From positions 124,001 to 188,000 of the forward strand of contig NZ_BNCJ01000006.1 in assembly GCF_014656415.1 (NCBI RefSeq): DNA of 64,000 nucleotides, in the 5' to 3' direction. Within the stretch, counting starts at the first letter, position 1, and each line of letters starts with the position of its first letter. This document shows positions 56,440 through 63,524 of the stretch, piece after piece. The notes below the pieces were generated by a model, which was given only the letters and a program-made list of their open reading frames with translations, was not told the DNA's origin and searched no databases. This stretch comes from Seohaeicola zhoushanensis (GTDB lineage: Bacteria > Pseudomonadota > Alphaproteobacteria > Rhodobacterales > Rhodobacteraceae). The translations under genes and the position numbers were made by a program.

Positions 56440-57078
56440 TCAGGCCCGGACCAGCCCAGCCCCCGTCATGTGCAGGTTGGCGACATGGGCATGGGTGGCG
56501 TTGTTCTTCGCCAGCTTCAGCGCGCCCTTGTCGGTGCGGGTGCTGCCGCAGGCCATCTCGGCGGTGGTGAACTCGAACCCGGCGGGCAGCGAAATGCTGA
56601 TCCGGTGCGGATCGCCGGTGACGATGTTCGGGATCGGCTTGATCTCGGTCTCGAAGATCGAGCCGGCCTTGATCCGTCCCTTGCCGGACTTGCCCTCGTA
56701 ATCCATCTCGATCGGCGCGATCAGCGTCTCGTGCCGCTTGGGGGCCATCTTCGAGAAGACATACCACATGGTGGCCATCTCCTGCGTGTCCTCGCCGGTC
56801 ATGATCGCCTCCATCGCCGCGCGCTGCGCCGGCGTGGTCTTTTCGTCCATGATGAGTTGCATCTCGCCGTTGCCCTCGTGGATCGGGCCCGGCCACTTGT
56901 AGACCCCGGCGGCGCGCACGCCGCTCAGGTCGACGTCGCCGTAATGTCCCTCGGTGATGTCGAAGGCAACCGCGGCTTCGCAGGTTCCGTCCGACGGGCG
57001 TTGGCTGAACTGGCAGGGGCAACCGAAGTTGCAGTTGCAGTTGGCGAGTTCCAGTGCCTTGATCTTCCAGTCTTTCAT
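56440..57078 (-). CDS. DUF1326 protein
   Basis: A 212-residue soluble protein. The family motif is an N-terminal cysteine cluster NCNCNFGCPCQFSQ (about residues 14-27), with four Cys spaced C-x-C-x3-C-x-C. The conserved C-terminus is SISLPAGFEFTTAEMACGS. The motif resembles a metal or cluster binding site, but no cofactor has been reported to my knowledge. ATG 57078 gives the standard opening MKDWKIKALELANC. It is operonic with the membrane protein DUF2182, so it may deliver a metal or ligand to it (inference). Confidence 0.88.
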   Translation of the reverse strand: MKDWKIKALELANCNCNFGCPCQFSQRPSDGTCEAAVAFDITEGHYGDVDLSGVRAAGVYKWPGPIHEGNGEMQLIMDEKTTPAQRAAMEAIMTGEDTQEMATMWYVFSKMAPKRHETLIAPIEMDYEGKSGKGRIKAGSIFETEIKPIPNIVTGDPHRISISLPAGFEFTTAEMACGSTRTDKGALKLAKNNATHAHVANLHMTGAGLVRA

Positions 57079-57267
57079 CTCAAGCCCCCCTTGGCTGGTC
57101 GCAATCGCGCATTCGCGCCTGTCGACAGCTGTCAGGCCTGCGGAAAGAACTGCCCCGGCTTTTGTTATTGCCCGCGATACACGGGAAATACGCAAAGCTA
57201 ACGGGAACCACCCTACCGCAAATCTTAATAAATAGCAAAAGCCGCATACGTGTATGGCCGGGGCCAC

Positions 57268-57298
57268 TTTACGCCCCCGCCTCAATTCCCTATATAAT
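57268..57298 (+). promoter_or_regulatory. Candidate promoter of sufT-like gene
   Basis: TTTACG (57268-57273), a 17-bp spacer and TATATA (57291-57296) overlapping a perfect TATAAT (57293-57298). It lies 30 bp before the gene start in the most AT-rich part of the 249-bp divergent gap. No Fur-, RirA- or IscR-type site was recognised with confidence. Confidence 0.55.
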
Positions 57299-57327
57299 CC
57301 CTCAGGAAACCCGAGCCCGAGGCCCAG

Positions 57328-57690
57328 ATGACCCATCAACCGGAACCCCTGGAAGGCGCCCCCCTGATCGCGCCTTCAACCGTCGATCACCCGCTCTACG
57401 ACCAGGTGGTTGACGCGTGCCGCACGGTCTATGACCCGGAGATTCCGGTGAATATCTACGAACTCGGGCTGGTCTACACGATCGACATCACGCCCGAGAA
57501 CGAGGTCACCGTGGTGATGTCGCTGACCGCGCCGGGCTGCCCCGTCGCCGGCGAGATGCCGGGCTGGGTGGCCGAGGCGATCGAGCCGATCCCCGGCGTC
57601 AAGCAGGTCGACGTCAAGCTGACCTGGGAGCCGCCCTGGGGCATGGACATGATGAGCGACGAGGCCCGCCTCGAACTCGGGTTCATGTAA
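57328..57690 (+). CDS. SufT/MIP18-family Fe-S assembly protein (DUF59)
   Basis: A 120-residue DUF59 protein. Conserved features are VYDPEIPVNIYELGLVYTIDI, the Cys71-containing TAPGCPVAGEMPGW, and VDVKLTWEPPWGMDMMSDEARLELG at the end. This is the TIGR02945-type SUF system member, usually found at the end of suf operons, and is related to SufT and the eukaryotic CIA protein MIP18. It helps mature Fe-S proteins in the cytoplasm. Here it is not next to sufBCDS, but an IscA-type gene follows after 166 bp on the same strand. Confidence 0.92.
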   Translation: MTHQPEPLEGAPLIAPSTVDHPLYDQVVDACRTVYDPEIPVNIYELGLVYTIDITPENEVTVVMSLTAPGCPVAGEMPGWVAEAIEPIPGVKQVDVKLTWEPPWGMDMMSDEARLELGFM

Positions 57691-57770
57691 GGCCAAAACC
57701 GGCACTGACTGCCCTGCGGAATCCGTGGTTCCGCCGGCGGCACGGACCAACCGACATATCCAGCGTTGCG

Positions 57771-57800
57771 GGCCGCCCTCACCGGCGGCCTGTTTCCTTT
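57771..57800 (+). terminator. Candidate terminator between sufT-like and iscA-type genes
   Basis: Perfect 7-bp stem GGCCGCC / GGCGGCC with a 6-nt loop (57771-57790), followed by TGTTTCCTTT. The T-run is interrupted, so it is likely partial. It suggests the IscA-type gene has its own promoter in the next 50 bp. Confidence 0.55.
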
Positions 57801-57856
57801 CGCCGGCTTGAGATTGGTGCATCTGCCCATTATGTTAAGCGCAAAGGAGAAACCCG

Positions 57857-58213
57857 ATGTTTTCCATTCCCGGCAAGCAGGCCGTCACCATGACCCCGGC
57901 GGCATCCAGGCAGATTTCCCGTCTGATGGCGAAGGGCGGGCATTCCGGCCTGCGCATCGGCGTCAAGAAGGGCGGCTGCGCGGGCATGGAATACACCATG
58001 GACTATGTCGACAGCGTCGACCCCATGGACGAAGTCGTGGAACAGGACGGCGCCCGGATCATGATTGCGCCGATGGCGCAGATGTTCCTCTTCGGCACCG
58101 AGATCGACTATGAAACCGGGCTGCTGGAATCGGGCTTCCGCTTCAACAACCCCAATGTCGCCGAGGCCTGCGGCTGCGGCGAATCGATCAAGTTCAACGA
58201 AGTCACCCGCTGA
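57857..58213 (+). CDS. HesB/IscA-family Fe-S carrier (SufA/IscA type)
   Basis: A 118-residue A-type carrier. The three cluster-binding cysteines are Cys41 in KKGGCAGMEY and Cys105/Cys107 in EACGCGESI. A-type carriers receive 2Fe-2S or 4Fe-4S clusters from the SUF or ISC scaffold and hand them to apo-enzymes. The sequence near VDSVDPMDEVVEQDGARI is typical. It is the second Fe-S gene in a row, but whether it is SufA- or IscA-like cannot be settled by eye. Confidence 0.92.
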   Translation: MFSIPGKQAVTMTPAASRQISRLMAKGGHSGLRIGVKKGGCAGMEYTMDYVDSVDPMDEVVEQDGARIMIAPMAQMFLFGTEIDYETGLLESGFRFNNPNVAEACGCGESIKFNEVTR

Positions 58214-58224
58214 TCGCGCCGCGC

Positions 58225-58253
58225 GGGCATCGGCATGAATTTGCCCGATGCCC
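58225..58253 (+). other. Stem-loop after iscA-type gene
   Basis: An imperfect stem GGGCATCGG / CCGATGCCC with an 11-nt loop (one bulged base is possible), 11 bp after the stop. No T-run follows, so it may stabilise the 3' end rather than terminate. The remaining gap to 58407 contains nothing recognisable. Confidence 0.45.
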
Positions 58254-58407
58254 TGCCAGGCTGGCGTAATCCGGCACAGGCCGGATCATCGCGTTGCGCC
58301 GCCGCTTGCGGCGCCACGGCGAATAGGACATTGCACGCGGCCATGCGGATCATCCCGCTGCAACACCCGGCCGCGATACCGCCCGGCCGTGAACACCGGA
58401 AGGCCGC

Positions 58408-58974
58408 ATGACCAGACGCCCCGCCCTGCCCCTGCTCGCCCTCTGCGCCGCACTTGCCGGCCCTGCCAAGGCGCAGGACGCAGCCATCGTCGGCTTTGCG
58501 CAGCAGTTGCTGACCGAGCTGCAGGGACGCTCCTTTGCCGACAACCGCGAATACTGCGGCACCATCGGCATCGCGTCGGACGGCCAGCTCGTCGCCTCGC
58601 GCGCGCGCCGCGGCCGGCGCGATGGTTGCCGGCCCTCACGGCTACCGCGCGGCGCCCGGCCTTTGGCCAGCTTCCACACTCATGCCGCCTACGACCCCGC
58701 CGCCGACAGCGAACTGCCCTCGCCGCAGGACCTGGAGAGCGACATGTCCGAGGGCATCGACGGCTTTGTCGCCACGCCCGGCGGGCGGCTCTGGTTCAAC
58801 GACAGCGTCATGGGCACCACCCGGCTGATCTGCGGGCCCTATTGCCTGCCCGCCGATCCCGCCTTCGGGGACGGCGCCTGGGGATACCCGGCGCCGTTCT
58901 ACACGCTCCAGGGCCTCTCCGACCGGCTGCTGCCCGGCGCGAACGAGGTCGGGCCGCCACCCTCGGACCGCTGA
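58408..58974 (+). CDS. Secreted DUF4329-family protein
   Basis: A 188-residue protein with a signal peptide (1-22, LPLLALCAALAGPAKA) and a DUF4329 domain. It is recognised by ASFHTHAAYDPAADSELPSPQDLESDMSEGIDGFVATPGGRLWF. The His-x-His and the following acidic residues resemble the metal site of JAB/MPN-type peptidases, but the family has not been shown to be one. Two Cys pairs (REYCGTIG, LICGPYCLPAD) may form disulfides. It is likely periplasmic. It is convergent with the racemase-like gene, 7 bp apart. Confidence 0.78.
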   Translation: MTRRPALPLLALCAALAGPAKAQDAAIVGFAQQLLTELQGRSFADNREYCGTIGIASDGQLVASRARRGRRDGCRPSRLPRGARPLASFHTHAAYDPAADSELPSPQDLESDMSEGIDGFVATPGGRLWFNDSVMGTTRLICGPYCLPADPAFGDGAWGYPAPFYTLQGLSDRLLPGANEVGPPPSDR

Positions 58975-58981
58975 GACCGGC

Positions 58982-60070
58982 TCAGCCCGCGTCGAGCTCG
59001 GCCAGGATCGCCTCGGTGTCGGCGCCGGGTTCCGGCGCCGGGCGCGGCACCCAGGCCGGCGCATCCGAGAAGCGCGGCGCGGCGGCGGCCTGCAGCGCGC
59101 CATCGGCCTCGACCCAGATCCCCCGCGATGTGCTGAGCGGATGCTCCATCGCCTCCTGCGGCGTCAGCACCGGCGCGACGCAGGCATCGCTGCCCTCGAA
59201 GATCGCCTCCCACTCGGCCCGGCCGCGCCCGGCAAACCGCGCCTCCAGCCGGCGGATGCAGGCCGGCCAGACGCTGCGGTCGAGCTGGCGCTCGAACTCG
59301 GCATCGCCGGTCAGCTCCATCCGGGCCAGGAACTCGGCATAGAACTTGGGCTCCAGGCATTGCACCGACATGAAACCGCCGTCGGCGGTGCGGTAGGTGC
59401 GGCTGAAATGCGGGCCATCCAGCAGGCTGTCGCCACGCGCGGGAGCCAGGTTGCCGGTCTGGCCCATGGTCATCAGCAGGTTCATCATGTTGGCCGAGCC
59501 GTCGCAGATCGCCGCATCGACCACCGTGCCCTTGCCGCTGGTCCGCGCCCGCAGCAGGCCGGCCAGGATACCCGCCACCAGATACATCGCGCCGCCGCCG
59601 ACATCGCCGACCAGCGTCGGCGGGGCGAAGGGCGTCTCGCCCGGCGGCGAAGAATACCAGAGCGCGCCCGAGAGGCCGATGTAGTTCAGGTCATGGCCCG
59701 CCCGGTCGGACAGGGCGCCGGACTGCCCCCAACCGGTCATCCGGCCATAGACCAGCGCCGGATTGGCGGCGTGGCAGGGCTCCGGGCCGATGCCGAGCCG
59801 CTCCATCACGCCGGGGCGAAAACCCTCGATCAGCGCATCGGCGCTGCCGACGAGGCGCAGGAAGGTGGCGCGGTCGCCCTCGGCCTTGAGGTCGAGCATG
59901 ATCGACCGCTTGCCCCGGTCGAGGATCGGCCGATCCGGCAGGCCCGGTGTCGCCTGGCCACCCGGCCGGTGCACCTTGATGACCTCGGCCCCCATGTCGG
60001 CCAGCATCATCCCCGCAAAGGGGCCCGGCCCGATACCTTCGACCTCGATCACCCGTATTCCTTCGAGCAT
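58982..60070 (-). CDS. CaiB/BaiF-family CoA transferase, alpha-methylacyl-CoA racemase-like
   Basis: A 362-residue class III CoA-transferase-fold protein. LEGIRVIEVEGIGPGPFAGMMLADMGAEVIKV opens the protein, and DLKAEGDRATFLRLVGSADALIEGFRPGVMERLGIG follows. AGHDLNYIGLSGAL carries the Asp and the His-Asp-x-Asn-Tyr pattern typical of alpha-methylacyl-CoA racemase rather than formyl-CoA transferase. It is likely to racemise a 2-methylacyl-CoA in branched-chain lipid or sterol side-chain oxidation. GGGAGG sits seven bases before ATG 60070. It is divergent from the Ldh gene. Confidence 0.87.
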   Translation of the reverse strand: MLEGIRVIEVEGIGPGPFAGMMLADMGAEVIKVHRPGGQATPGLPDRPILDRGKRSIMLDLKAEGDRATFLRLVGSADALIEGFRPGVMERLGIGPEPCHAANPALVYGRMTGWGQSGALSDRAGHDLNYIGLSGALWYSSPPGETPFAPPTLVGDVGGGAMYLVAGILAGLLRARTSGKGTVVDAAICDGSANMMNLLMTMGQTGNLAPARGDSLLDGPHFSRTYRTADGGFMSVQCLEPKFYAEFLARMELTGDAEFERQLDRSVWPACIRRLEARFAGRGRAEWEAIFEGSDACVAPVLTPQEAMEHPLSTSRGIWVEADGALQAAAAPRFSDAPAWVPRPAPEPGADTEAILAELDAG

Positions 60071-60222
60071 CGGCATCCTCCCGTCCCTTCTGCTTCGGCC
60101 GCGACTATGGCGCGCCCCCGATCCCTGCGCAAACGGATAAGGCGGTGAACGCGGCCCGCGGTTGACCGAAGCGCCTGCCCCCGCCCAGAGTGCAAACGTC
60201 AATTGCCCGGAAGGAGCCCGCC

Positions 60223-61290
60223 ATGCAGATCGCCCCCGATTCCCTGCGCCTGTTCGCCGCCGAAATCCTGTCGCGCGCCTCGGGCCAACCCGAGCTCGCG
60301 GCGCGGGTCGCCAACCGGCTGGTGACCGCGAACCTCACCGGGCACGACAGCCACGGCGTCGGGATGGTGCCGAAATACGTAGAGGGCATCCGCGCCGGCG
60401 AGTTGAAACCAGCGGCCCGGATCGAGGTGGTTTCCGACAAGGGGCCGTTCCTGCTGGTCGACGGCGGGCTGGGCTTTGGCCAGGTGATCGCCGAAGAGGC
60501 CATGCAGCTGGCCATCGAGCGCGCGCGGAGCAACCATTTCGCCCTGCTCAGCCTACGCAACTCGTTCCACATCGGCCGCATCGGCGACTGGGCCGAGATG
60601 GCGGCCGAGGCGGGGTTCATCTCGATCCACTATGTCAACGTGCTCTCGCCCAATGCGCTGGTGGCGCCCTTCGGCGGCAGCGATCCGCGGTTCTCGACCA
60701 ACCCCTATTGCACCGCGATCCCCGCCACCAAGCGCACGCCGATGACCGTGCTCGACATGGCCACCAGCACCATCGCCCACGGCAAGGCCCGCGTCGCCTA
60801 CCTGGCGCAGAAGAAGGTGCCCTGGGGCGCGCTGATCGATTCCGAGGGGCGCGAGACCGACGATCCCGCGGTGATGTTCGAAGAGCCCAAGGGCGCGCTG
60901 ACCACCTTCGGCGCGCACAAGGGCTTTGGCCTGGCCATGCTGGGCGACCTGCTGGGCGGGTCGTTCAGCGGTGGCGGCGCGCATCTGCCGGGCCGCGTGG
61001 TCGAGGGGCGGATCGTCAACAACATGATGGCGATCCTGATCGACCCCGACGTCTTCGGCGGCGCACATGGCTTCTTCGCCGACCTCGACGCCTATGTCGC
61101 CTGGGTCAAGTCGAGCCCGCCCGCACCGGACGGCGAAGGCGTCATGGTGCCGGGCGACCCGGAACGCCGCGCCCGCGCCGCCCGCGCCGAGGAGATCCCG
61201 CTCGACTCGGGCACCTGGGCGCAACTGATCGAGACGGCGCAGCTGGTCGGGATCGGCGAAGACGAGGTCCGCACGCTCTCCGGAACCTGA
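60223..61290 (+). CDS. Ldh-family (malate/lactate/ureidoglycolate) dehydrogenase
   Basis: A 355-residue NAD(P)-dependent dehydrogenase of the type 2 malate/L-lactate family. Family blocks are TANLTGHDSHGVGMVPKYV, RNSFHIGRIGDWAEMAAEAG with the catalytic His, TNPYCTAIPA, VLDMATSTIAHGKARVA and GAHKGFGLAMLGDLLGG. Possible substrates include malate, 3-dehydrogulonate, ureidoglycolate, sulfolactate or an imino acid (Pip2C reductase-like). None is favoured by context. ATG 60223 follows AAGGAG at good spacing. It may be expressed with nothing else, since the Rieske gene starts 136 bp on behind its own operator. Confidence 0.88.
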   Translation: MQIAPDSLRLFAAEILSRASGQPELAARVANRLVTANLTGHDSHGVGMVPKYVEGIRAGELKPAARIEVVSDKGPFLLVDGGLGFGQVIAEEAMQLAIERARSNHFALLSLRNSFHIGRIGDWAEMAAEAGFISIHYVNVLSPNALVAPFGGSDPRFSTNPYCTAIPATKRTPMTVLDMATSTIAHGKARVAYLAQKKVPWGALIDSEGRETDDPAVMFEEPKGALTTFGAHKGFGLAMLGDLLGGSFSGGGAHLPGRVVEGRIVNNMMAILIDPDVFGGAHGFFADLDAYVAWVKSSPPAPDGEGVMVPGDPERRARAARAEEIPLDSGTWAQLIETAQLVGIGEDEVRTLSGT

Positions 61291-61369
61291 GCCCAACGCC
61301 TTTACCAGGCGTTCACCGGCACGGTGCAACCTGGGCCACCGGAGGCGGCACGCGTTTCCCGATCAAATT

Positions 61370-61389
61370 TTGATTGAGCGCTCAAATAA
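61370..61389 (+). promoter_or_regulatory. BetI/TetR-type palindromic operator upstream of Rieske gene
   Basis: TTGATTGAGCGCTCAA continues into ATAA; its core is a perfect 12-bp palindrome TTGAGCGCTCAA (61374-61385). It closely resembles the operators of the TetR-family choline regulator BetI (TTGATTG...CAATnAA type, from memory). It lies 37 bp before the Rieske oxygenase start and overlaps the likely promoter, so binding would repress the operon. The regulator gene itself is not in the window. Confidence 0.6.
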
Positions 61390-61426
61390 CTATTGCTAGA
61401 AGGAAACAGGTCAGAAAGCGAAAACC

Positions 61427-62635
61427 ATGCCAAAACATGCAACCGCCCCCCGCTCGGATCACTGGGACCGCAGCGGCCTGCCGGCCTGGAGCTATTTCTC
61501 GGACGAGTTGCTGGAGGCGGAGAAGGAGCTGCTCTTCCGCAGCCACTGGCAGCTGATCTGTCACATCGGCGACGTGGCGCGGCCCGGTGACTATGTCGCG
61601 GCCGATTTCACCGGCGAGCGCGCCCTCGTGGTGCGCGGCAAGGACGGCACGGTGCGCGCCTTCCACAACCTCTGCCGCCATCGCGGCAGCCGGGTGGTGG
61701 GCGACAACCGGGGTCATTGCCGCTCGGCCATCATCTGCCCCTTCCACGGCTGGGTCTACAACCTCGACGGCACCCTGCGCGGCGCCTCGCAGCCCGACAG
61801 CCTGCCTGACCTCGACAGCCAGGAATGGGGCCTGAAACCGCTGGAGATGGACATCTGGCAGGGCTTCGTCTTCGTCCGCTTCAAGCCCGGACCGCAGCCG
61901 CCGCTGTCGCAGGTCATGGCCCGTTTCGACGCCGAACTCGCGCAATACGACCTGCCCTCGATCCTGCCCGACGGCAGCGGCCTCTGGCAGGAGGAGATCC
62001 GCGCCAACTGGAAATGCGTGCGCGACGTCGACAACGAGGGCTATCACGTCCCGATGGCGCATCCCGGCCTCGACGACCTTTTCGGCCCCAACTATGCCGA
62101 CGAGCCCTTCCGCGACGGCGCGAGCCGCTCGCTCGCCGGCTTCCGCGAGGACCGCAGCACGCTTTGGAGCGTGCGCAACTACAAGAAGATCCTGCCGCAC
62201 CAGTCGCATCTCGACGACCAACACCGCAGGGCATGGCTCTATATCGGGATGTTCCCCAATACCGCCTTCGGCATCTACCCGGACTCGGTAATTTTCTATC
62301 ACGAGTTCCCGGAGGCCTGTGGTAAGACGATCCAGCGGGGCGCGATCTATCGCTATCCGAACGAAGACCGGCGCCTGCGCGCCGCAAGGTATCTCAGCAA
62401 GCGTATCGACAGGATCACGGCCAAAGAGGACGAACAGTTGATCGAATGGAGCTGGGAAGCGGCGCAATCCAGCGGATACGACGGGGTGATCCTCTCCGAT
62501 CTCGAAATCGGGGTGCGCAGCTATCACGACGCATTGCGGACGCTCTTCCCGGTGCTCGATCACGACGAGCCGGAACCGGGACGGCTGGCCGAGATGAACG
62601 CCCTGCTGCTGCGCGCCGGGGCGCCGCGCGGATGA
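61427..62635 (+). CDS. Rieske-type ring-hydroxylating oxygenase, alpha subunit (quaternary-amine branch)
   Basis: A 402-residue oxygenase. The Rieske 2Fe-2S ligands are Cys83, His85, Cys104 and His107 (NLCRHRGS and ICPFHGW). The mononuclear iron site is His207 and His212 in NEGYHVPMAHPG. The residue bridging the two metals is Glu204 rather than the usual Asp, a feature of carnitine monooxygenase CntA and related quaternary-amine Rieske enzymes. Loose resemblance to CntA/YeaW/GbcA, a BetI-type operator and downstream ABC permeases all point to a betaine-like or carnitine-like substrate. A separate reductase, which such enzymes need, is not adjacent. Confidence 0.85.
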   Translation: MPKHATAPRSDHWDRSGLPAWSYFSDELLEAEKELLFRSHWQLICHIGDVARPGDYVAADFTGERALVVRGKDGTVRAFHNLCRHRGSRVVGDNRGHCRSAIICPFHGWVYNLDGTLRGASQPDSLPDLDSQEWGLKPLEMDIWQGFVFVRFKPGPQPPLSQVMARFDAELAQYDLPSILPDGSGLWQEEIRANWKCVRDVDNEGYHVPMAHPGLDDLFGPNYADEPFRDGASRSLAGFREDRSTLWSVRNYKKILPHQSHLDDQHRRAWLYIGMFPNTAFGIYPDSVIFYHEFPEACGKTIQRGAIYRYPNEDRRLRAARYLSKRIDRITAKEDEQLIEWSWEAAQSSGYDGVILSDLEIGVRSYHDALRTLFPVLDHDEPEPGRLAEMNALLLRAGAPRG

Positions 62636-62663
62636 GCCTGCACCCCCGGCGGAGCGCCTGCCC

Positions 62664-63524
62664 TTGAGGCCCGGCAGCGAAGCGCGGCAGGGCCTGGTGC
62701 TGATAAGCCCGACGCTCGCCTATTCGCTGCTCCTTCTCGCCGCACCGCTGGCCACGGTCGTGACCTTCAGCTTCTGGACGCAGAATTACCTCGACATCGA
62801 CACCACGCTGACGCTCGACAATTACCGCAAGGCCTGGGGCGAGCCGATCTACCGCATCCTGATGGGCCGGTCGCTGCTGATCTCGCTGATCGTAACGGCG
62901 GTGACGGTGCTGCTGGCCTTTCCGGTCGCCTATTTCCTGTCGTTCCACGTCAGGCGGCGCAAGGCGGTCTGGCTCTTCCTCATCACTATTCCGTTCTGGA
63001 CCTCGTACCTGCTGCGCGTTTTCCTGTGGAAGGTGATCCTCGGCTATAACGGCGTGCTGAATTCGGCGCGTATGGGGCTGGGAATCACCGACGAACCGCT
63101 GACCTTCCTGCTCTACAACATGAACGCGGTGGTCATCACCCTGGCCCATGCCTGGGCGCCCTTCGCCATCCTGCCGATCTTCGTGGCGCTGGAGAGGATC
63201 GACCGCTCCCTGCTCGAAGCGGCCGAGGACCTCGGCGACGGCCCCCTGCGCCGCTTCTTCCGCGTGACCCTGCCGCTGGCGATGCCCGGCGTGATCGCGG
63301 CAACGCTGATCGTGCTGATCCCCACCGTTGGGGATTACATCACGCCAAGGCTTGTCGGAGGCACCGACGGGCTGATGATCGCCAACATGATCCAGACCCA
63401 GTTCAGCAAGGCCAACAACGCCCCGCTGGGCGCGGCGCTGGCGGTCTCGTCCATGCTCATCGTCGCCGCCGTCGCCATCGTGATCTATGCCATCGGCCGC
63501 CGGCTTGGGGGACGAACGCAATGA
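62664..63524 (+). CDS. ABC transporter permease (PotB-type)
   Basis: A 286-residue permease with six predicted membrane segments. The first is SLLLLAAPLATVVTFSFW, and others include LISLIVTAVTVLLAFPVAYFL and LFLITIPFWTSYLLRVFLW. The EAA loop is EAAEDLGDGPLRRFFRVTLPLA. It belongs to the spermidine/putrescine (PotB) and related importer class, which also includes choline and betaine-type systems. The start is a TTG at 62664, 28 bp after the Rieske stop; no in-frame ATG is nearby. The next permease overlaps by 4 bp. Confidence 0.9.
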   Translation: MRPGSEARQGLVLISPTLAYSLLLLAAPLATVVTFSFWTQNYLDIDTTLTLDNYRKAWGEPIYRILMGRSLLISLIVTAVTVLLAFPVAYFLSFHVRRRKAVWLFLITIPFWTSYLLRVFLWKVILGYNGVLNSARMGLGITDEPLTFLLYNMNAVVITLAHAWAPFAILPIFVALERIDRSLLEAAEDLGDGPLRRFFRVTLPLAMPGVIAATLIVLIPTVGDYITPRLVGGTDGLMIANMIQTQFSKANNAPLGAALAVSSMLIVAAVAIVIYAIGRRLGGRTQ

